Positions 61,019 to 64,000 of a stretch of DNA of 64,000 bases are shown in pieces; the first letter of the stretch is position 1; each line of letters starts with the position of its first letter. Source of the DNA: Bradyrhizobium sp. U87765 SZCCT0048 (GTDB lineage: Bacteria; Pseudomonadota; Alphaproteobacteria; Rhizobiales; Xanthobacteraceae); the NCBI RefSeq assembly GCF_018131225.1, contig NZ_JAFCMM010000003.1, positions 694,001 to 758,000 of the forward strand, written 5' to 3'. Under the pieces are notes generated by a model, which saw nothing but the letters and a program-made list of their open reading frames with translations, searched no databases and had not been told where the DNA came from. A program made the translations under genes and the position numbers.

Positions 61019-61933
61019 ATGGCGATCGAGACGCTAGAGTTCGCCATATTTGTCAGTGTGACCAAACACTCCAGCTTCGCGCGCGCCGCGGAGGAGTTTG
61101 AGTTGACCCCGTCCGCTGTCAGCCGGATCGTGTCACGTCTGGAAGATCGCCTGGGGACACGGCTACTACAGCGCACCACGCGCCGGCTGTCGCTGACGGA
61201 AGCCGGATTGCTGTTTCATCGCCGGGCTCTGCGCCTGCTCGCGGACATGTCCGAAATCGAATCGGAGATGTCCAGCATGACCCAGCAGCCGCGCGGATTG
61301 TTGCGGCTCAATGCGCCGGTCGTTTTTGGTCGGCTTCATGTCGTGCCATTCCTGGGTGAGCTGCGACGGCGCTTTCCAGACATCGCGGTTGAACTCACGC
61401 TCACCGATCAATTTGTCGACGTTGTTGATTCGGGCGTCGATCTCGCCATCAGGATCGGTGGACTCGCGGACTCACGCCTGATCGCCCGAAGACTTTGCAC
61501 AAACAGGCGCTGGATTGTTGCAAGCCCGGCTTACCTCGCTCGCAAAGGCATGCCGCGACAGCTTTCCGATCTGACGGGCCATGATTGCCTGGTCTATACG
61601 GGAATCTCGCGCCCCCATGACTGGCGATTGTCAGGGGCAGACGGCTCTGTGAGCGTTGCGGTTCAGGGCACCATGACATCCAACAATGTCGAGGCGCTGC
61701 TCGAGGCCGCCAAGGACGGGCATGGAATTGCCCTGGGAGCGACCTTCTCCGCTCACGAAGCGCTGAAGTCTGGATCTCTTGTCCGTGTGCTCCCGGAGTT
61801 CGAGTTCGAGCCGACCGCGATCTTTGCGGTGTATGCATCCAATCGGCAACTGTCCCGGAAAGTGCGGGCGGTGATTGATCTGCTCGCGTCGACCTTCAAC
61901 GATCCCCCGCCATGGGATCGCCTGCTCCCCTGA
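61019..61933 (+). CDS. LysR family transcriptional regulator
   Basis: 304 residues. The N-terminal helix-turn-helix (about 4-62) contains SSFARAAEEFELTPSAVSRI and RLEDRLGTRLLQRTTRRLSL; a periplasmic-binding-like effector domain (about 88-295) follows. It is convergent with the quinone-oxidoreductase-type gene downstream and shares no divergent promoter, unlike most LysR genes. Likely regulates itself and nearby genes of the AT-richer tail. Confidence 0.92.
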   Translation: MAIETLEFAIFVSVTKHSSFARAAEEFELTPSAVSRIVSRLEDRLGTRLLQRTTRRLSLTEAGLLFHRRALRLLADMSEIESEMSSMTQQPRGLLRLNAPVVFGRLHVVPFLGELRRRFPDIAVELTLTDQFVDVVDSGVDLAIRIGGLADSRLIARRLCTNRRWIVASPAYLARKGMPRQLSDLTGHDCLVYTGISRPHDWRLSGADGSVSVAVQGTMTSNNVEALLEAAKDGHGIALGATFSAHEALKSGSLVRVLPEFEFEPTAIFAVYASNRQLSRKVRAVIDLLASTFNDPPPWDRLLP

Positions 61934-62074
61934 AATTCGCATCAGAATGCGATGACCATTTTCTGCAGGTCAGCCTGTCTCTCCCCACCACGACGTGGAT
62001 GCCAGTTGTCCGCGACCAACGCATCGAAGCGGGAGACTGGCTAACGCGATCGAGCCAGCTCCCACAGGCCGGTT

Positions 62075-63076
62075 CTAACGCGATACGGACAAGACGATTT
62101 TGCCCGTCGCTTTGCGAGCTTCGATGAGCTCATGAGCCTGTCGCGCTTCGGAGAGCGGCAGAATACTGGACGGTTGCAGATGAACCGCGCCACTCTCAAC
62201 GAGACGGATCGCAGCCTCAGCCGCCTGATACCAGCGATCGGGATGCTTGGCGGCGAGGCCACTGATTGTGTAGCCGAGAACGCCCTTTGCGCCGAACCAT
62301 AGATCGAACGCCGAGATTTTGGCGGCCTCAGAAGCAGATGCGTTGCCGAAGTAGGCCACGCGTCCCATGGGCTTGAGAACGCTCAGGGAGCGAATGAGCG
62401 TTTCCCCGCCGAGGCTTTCAAGCACGATGTCGACGCCCGCCCGGTCAGTATGGTCGCGAATGACCTTGTCGAACTCGTCATGGAGCAAAACAACGTCACA
62501 CCCTGCATTCAACGCGGCCTCACGTTTGGCGGCAGATCCGACCACCCCGATAACCCTGGCAGCACCCAGGGCCTTCGCATATTGCGCGGCAAGCGTTCCG
62601 ACGCCGCCGGCTGCGGCCTGAATAAGGACGGTGTCGCCTCGTCGGATTCGCGCGACATCTGCAAGAAGCTGGTAGGCGGTCACGGCCGCGCAGGGAAAGC
62701 CGGCGCCCTCTTCGAACGAGAGGACCCGCTCCGGGCGCCGCAGTGAGATGGCGAGCCTTGCATCGACCACGACGCGTTCCGCATAGCCGTTCAACGGCCG
62801 GCCCGGAGACCAGGCGAAGGCCGCGACGGCCTCCCCCAGCGCAAACTTCGCCACATTCGCTCCGAGTTCGGCGACGACACCTGCCACTTCAAGTCCCGGA
62901 ACAGCAATGGGATCCCCGCCAAGCATGCCCCTGCGATGCATGATTTCGGCGAAATTGACGCCAGCGGCGCGCACGTCGATGGCGATATGTCCCGGTTGAG
63001 GCCGGGGCTCATCGACATCGACGAGAGACAACTGTTCGGGGCCGCCAAAGACACGAAACTGGATAGCTTTCATCAT
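62075..63076 (-). CDS. Zinc-free MDR oxidoreductase, quinone oxidoreductase type
   Basis: 333 residues. N-terminal GroES-like domain with AAGVNFAEIMHRRGM; Rossmann domain with AAAGGVGTLAAQYAKALGAA. The cysteines that bind catalytic zinc in alcohol dehydrogenases are missing, which places it with NADPH:quinone reductases and related enoyl reductases. It is divergent from an exported ABM protein. Quinone as substrate is a family-level inference. Confidence 0.9.
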   Translation of the reverse strand: MMKAIQFRVFGGPEQLSLVDVDEPRPQPGHIAIDVRAAGVNFAEIMHRRGMLGGDPIAVPGLEVAGVVAELGANVAKFALGEAVAAFAWSPGRPLNGYAERVVVDARLAISLRRPERVLSFEEGAGFPCAAVTAYQLLADVARIRRGDTVLIQAAAGGVGTLAAQYAKALGAARVIGVVGSAAKREAALNAGCDVVLLHDEFDKVIRDHTDRAGVDIVLESLGGETLIRSLSVLKPMGRVAYFGNASASEAAKISAFDLWFGAKGVLGYTISGLAAKHPDRWYQAAEAAIRLVESGAVHLQPSSILPLSEARQAHELIEARKATGKIVLSVSR

Positions 63077-63349
63077 TCACATCATGTGGTTTCAACGCGA
63101 CGAGGTTAAATGAGGTCGTCAGATCGATAACTCGGTGTCGCGACATGACATCGGTGACGCGGGTTCATGAATCGCCTGGGTCTGGTTGCGGGAGACTGGC
63201 AACAAGCCCGCATCCCCGCGCGACATGATTGTTGCTTCTCGATCATGAGACAGATGTTCGCAGTCGCAATAGTCACTTGCCAATCTGGACTTCATATTCG
63301 GGCAGGCACGATGCCTGAAGATCTTGATCCCAATTACGGAGATGAACGG

Positions 63350-63754
63350 ATGACTACGAAGAGACCCCTTCGGCGCTGTGCCGTGATCGCTGTTCTGATG
63401 TCGATCAATCTCATGGGAATACAAAAGGCGGTGGCAGCCTATCAGGCCCCCATCAATGACACCGGCGTTCGGGTCGTCGCTGTTTTGAAAGCCAAGCCAG
63501 GCCTGGAAGACGATACAAAGAAGGCGCTTCTATCCGTCGCACAGGAATCGCGCCAGGAAGACGGCTGTGTACGCTACGAAATCAACCAGCCCGCGGACGA
63601 CCCGAGCGTGTTTGTCTTCTATGAGGTCTGGCGCTCCCGCGCAGACCTGAACGCTCATTTTGAGAAGCCCTACTTCAAGGCGGTTGCAGACCGGCTTGGC
63701 GCACTCCTGGTTCAGCCAGCCGATCTGAAAATACTCGAGCCCGTCAGGCCTTGA
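63350..63754 (+). CDS. Exported antibiotic-biosynthesis-monooxygenase (ABM, YgiN-like) protein
   Basis: 134 residues from the ATG at 63350, with GGAGAT upstream. The first 30 residues form a signal peptide (RRCAVIAVLMSINLMGIQKA then AVA). The mature part is a single ABM domain: VVAVLKAKPGLEDDTKKALL, EDGCVRYEINQPADDPSVFV and FYEVWRSRADLNAHFEKPYF. YgiN-like proteins oxidise quinols; a periplasmic form is less common. Another in-frame ATG at 63311 would bury the signal peptide. It is divergent from the MDR gene. Confidence 0.85.
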   Translation: MTTKRPLRRCAVIAVLMSINLMGIQKAVAAYQAPINDTGVRVVAVLKAKPGLEDDTKKALLSVAQESRQEDGCVRYEINQPADDPSVFVFYEVWRSRADLNAHFEKPYFKAVADRLGALLVQPADLKILEPVRP

Positions 63755-63777
63755 TCCGCCGAGCGCAGAAGAACGTA

Positions 63778-64000
63778 TCAGGTTTGGCCGCCCGTCATCG
63801 CGACAGCAACTGTATCAGGCAGGCATCGATCGCGTGATCGCGCAAATGCCGCAGCCTGCCCTCGCGCGCGACCCTGCAAATGGGCCAGCGCAACAACAAC
63901 CGAAAGGCGCTTCTCGTCATCCCTGACGAGAAGCTGGCCTTCTTCGAGTTCGTCCGACCTGCGTCCGTACGAAAAGCCTGCACGAGCAGTGACATACCAT
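63778..64000 (-). other. Open frame running off the right edge, identity unclear
   Basis: A minus-strand frame is open from the window edge to a stop at 63778 (about 73 codons, ending AVAMTGGQT). A second, shorter minus frame (63795-63995) overlaps it. I recognise no family in either and cannot tell which, if any, is real. Confidence 0.25.

Noticed and set aside
63795..63995. Small minus-strand open frame of 66 codons at the right edge
   Set aside because: Overlaps another open frame, has no ribosome site that can be judged and no recognisable domain, so it is not called as a gene.

Overview
The window is GC-rich alphaproteobacterial chromosome with almost no wasted space. The gene set (phoR preceded by a UPF0104 membrane protein, a box benzoyl-CoA pathway, a feruloyl-CoA synthase, several periplasmic-binding-protein transporters) and the families of short palindromic intergenic repeats point to the Bradyrhizobium/Rhodopseudomonas group (Nitrobacteraceae). 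This assignment is an inference from gene content. No rRNA, tRNA, CRISPR array, transposase or prophage gene was recognised.

Layout. 0-6 kb: 5' part of phoR (cut by the window edge), a UPF0104 membrane protein, a small membrane protein, an OmpA-type protein, a polysaccharide deacetylase and an SDR. 6-16 kb: aerobic benzoyl-CoA (box) pathway, with boxC, boxB and boxA on the minus strand, a DUF309 gene, an alpha/beta hydrolase, benzoate-CoA ligase, and a divergent boxR-type regulator (HTH fused to a shikimate-kinase-like domain). 16-22.3 kb: nitronate monooxygenase and a complete Liv-type ABC importer. 22.5-26 kb: an oxoamine-synthase-family PLP enzyme and feruloyl-CoA synthase. 26-37 kb: a nitrogen-scavenging locus: biuret amidohydrolase plus allophanate hydrolase on the plus strand, and on the minus strand a Dpp-type ABC importer followed by atzG, atzE, atzH and a GntR regulator. 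37.5-39.6 kb: ExbB-ExbD-TonB. 39.6-46.7 kb: two lone periplasmic binding proteins (UgpB-like and DctP-like) beside a sensor kinase, a receiver-kinase hybrid and an OmpR-type regulator. 46.9-52 kb: ECF sigma factor, L,D-transpeptidase, AapJ-like binding protein, hybrid PAS kinase. 52-59.5 kb: two acyl-CoA dehydrogenases, LuxR regulator, amidase, VOC protein, MFS transporter. 59.6-64 kb: visibly more AT-rich DNA with a serine hydrolase, LysR regulator, quinone-oxidoreductase-type MDR and an exported ABM protein.

How the genes fit together. Benzoate would be activated by the ligase, epoxidised by BoxAB and opened by BoxC. The Liv importer and feruloyl-CoA synthase are plausible partners for uptake and for phenylpropanoid entry. 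AT-rich 4-6-4 palindromes occur upstream of boxC (two), between the ligase and boxR (two), upstream of the liv binding protein and upstream of feruloyl-CoA synthase, suggesting one aromatic regulon. In the 26-37 kb locus, both outward-facing transcription units carry a near-consensus sigma-54 promoter (TGGCATG-N4-TTGC). The biuH one overlaps a GntR-type palindrome. This fits nitrogen-controlled use of a biuret- or 1-carboxybiuret-yielding compound, yet no cyanuric acid hydrolase (AtzD) is present in the window, so the upstream substrate is open. The second notable system is the 39.6-46.7 kb sensory cluster, where transporter-type binding proteins have no permease and appear to feed a phosphorelay.
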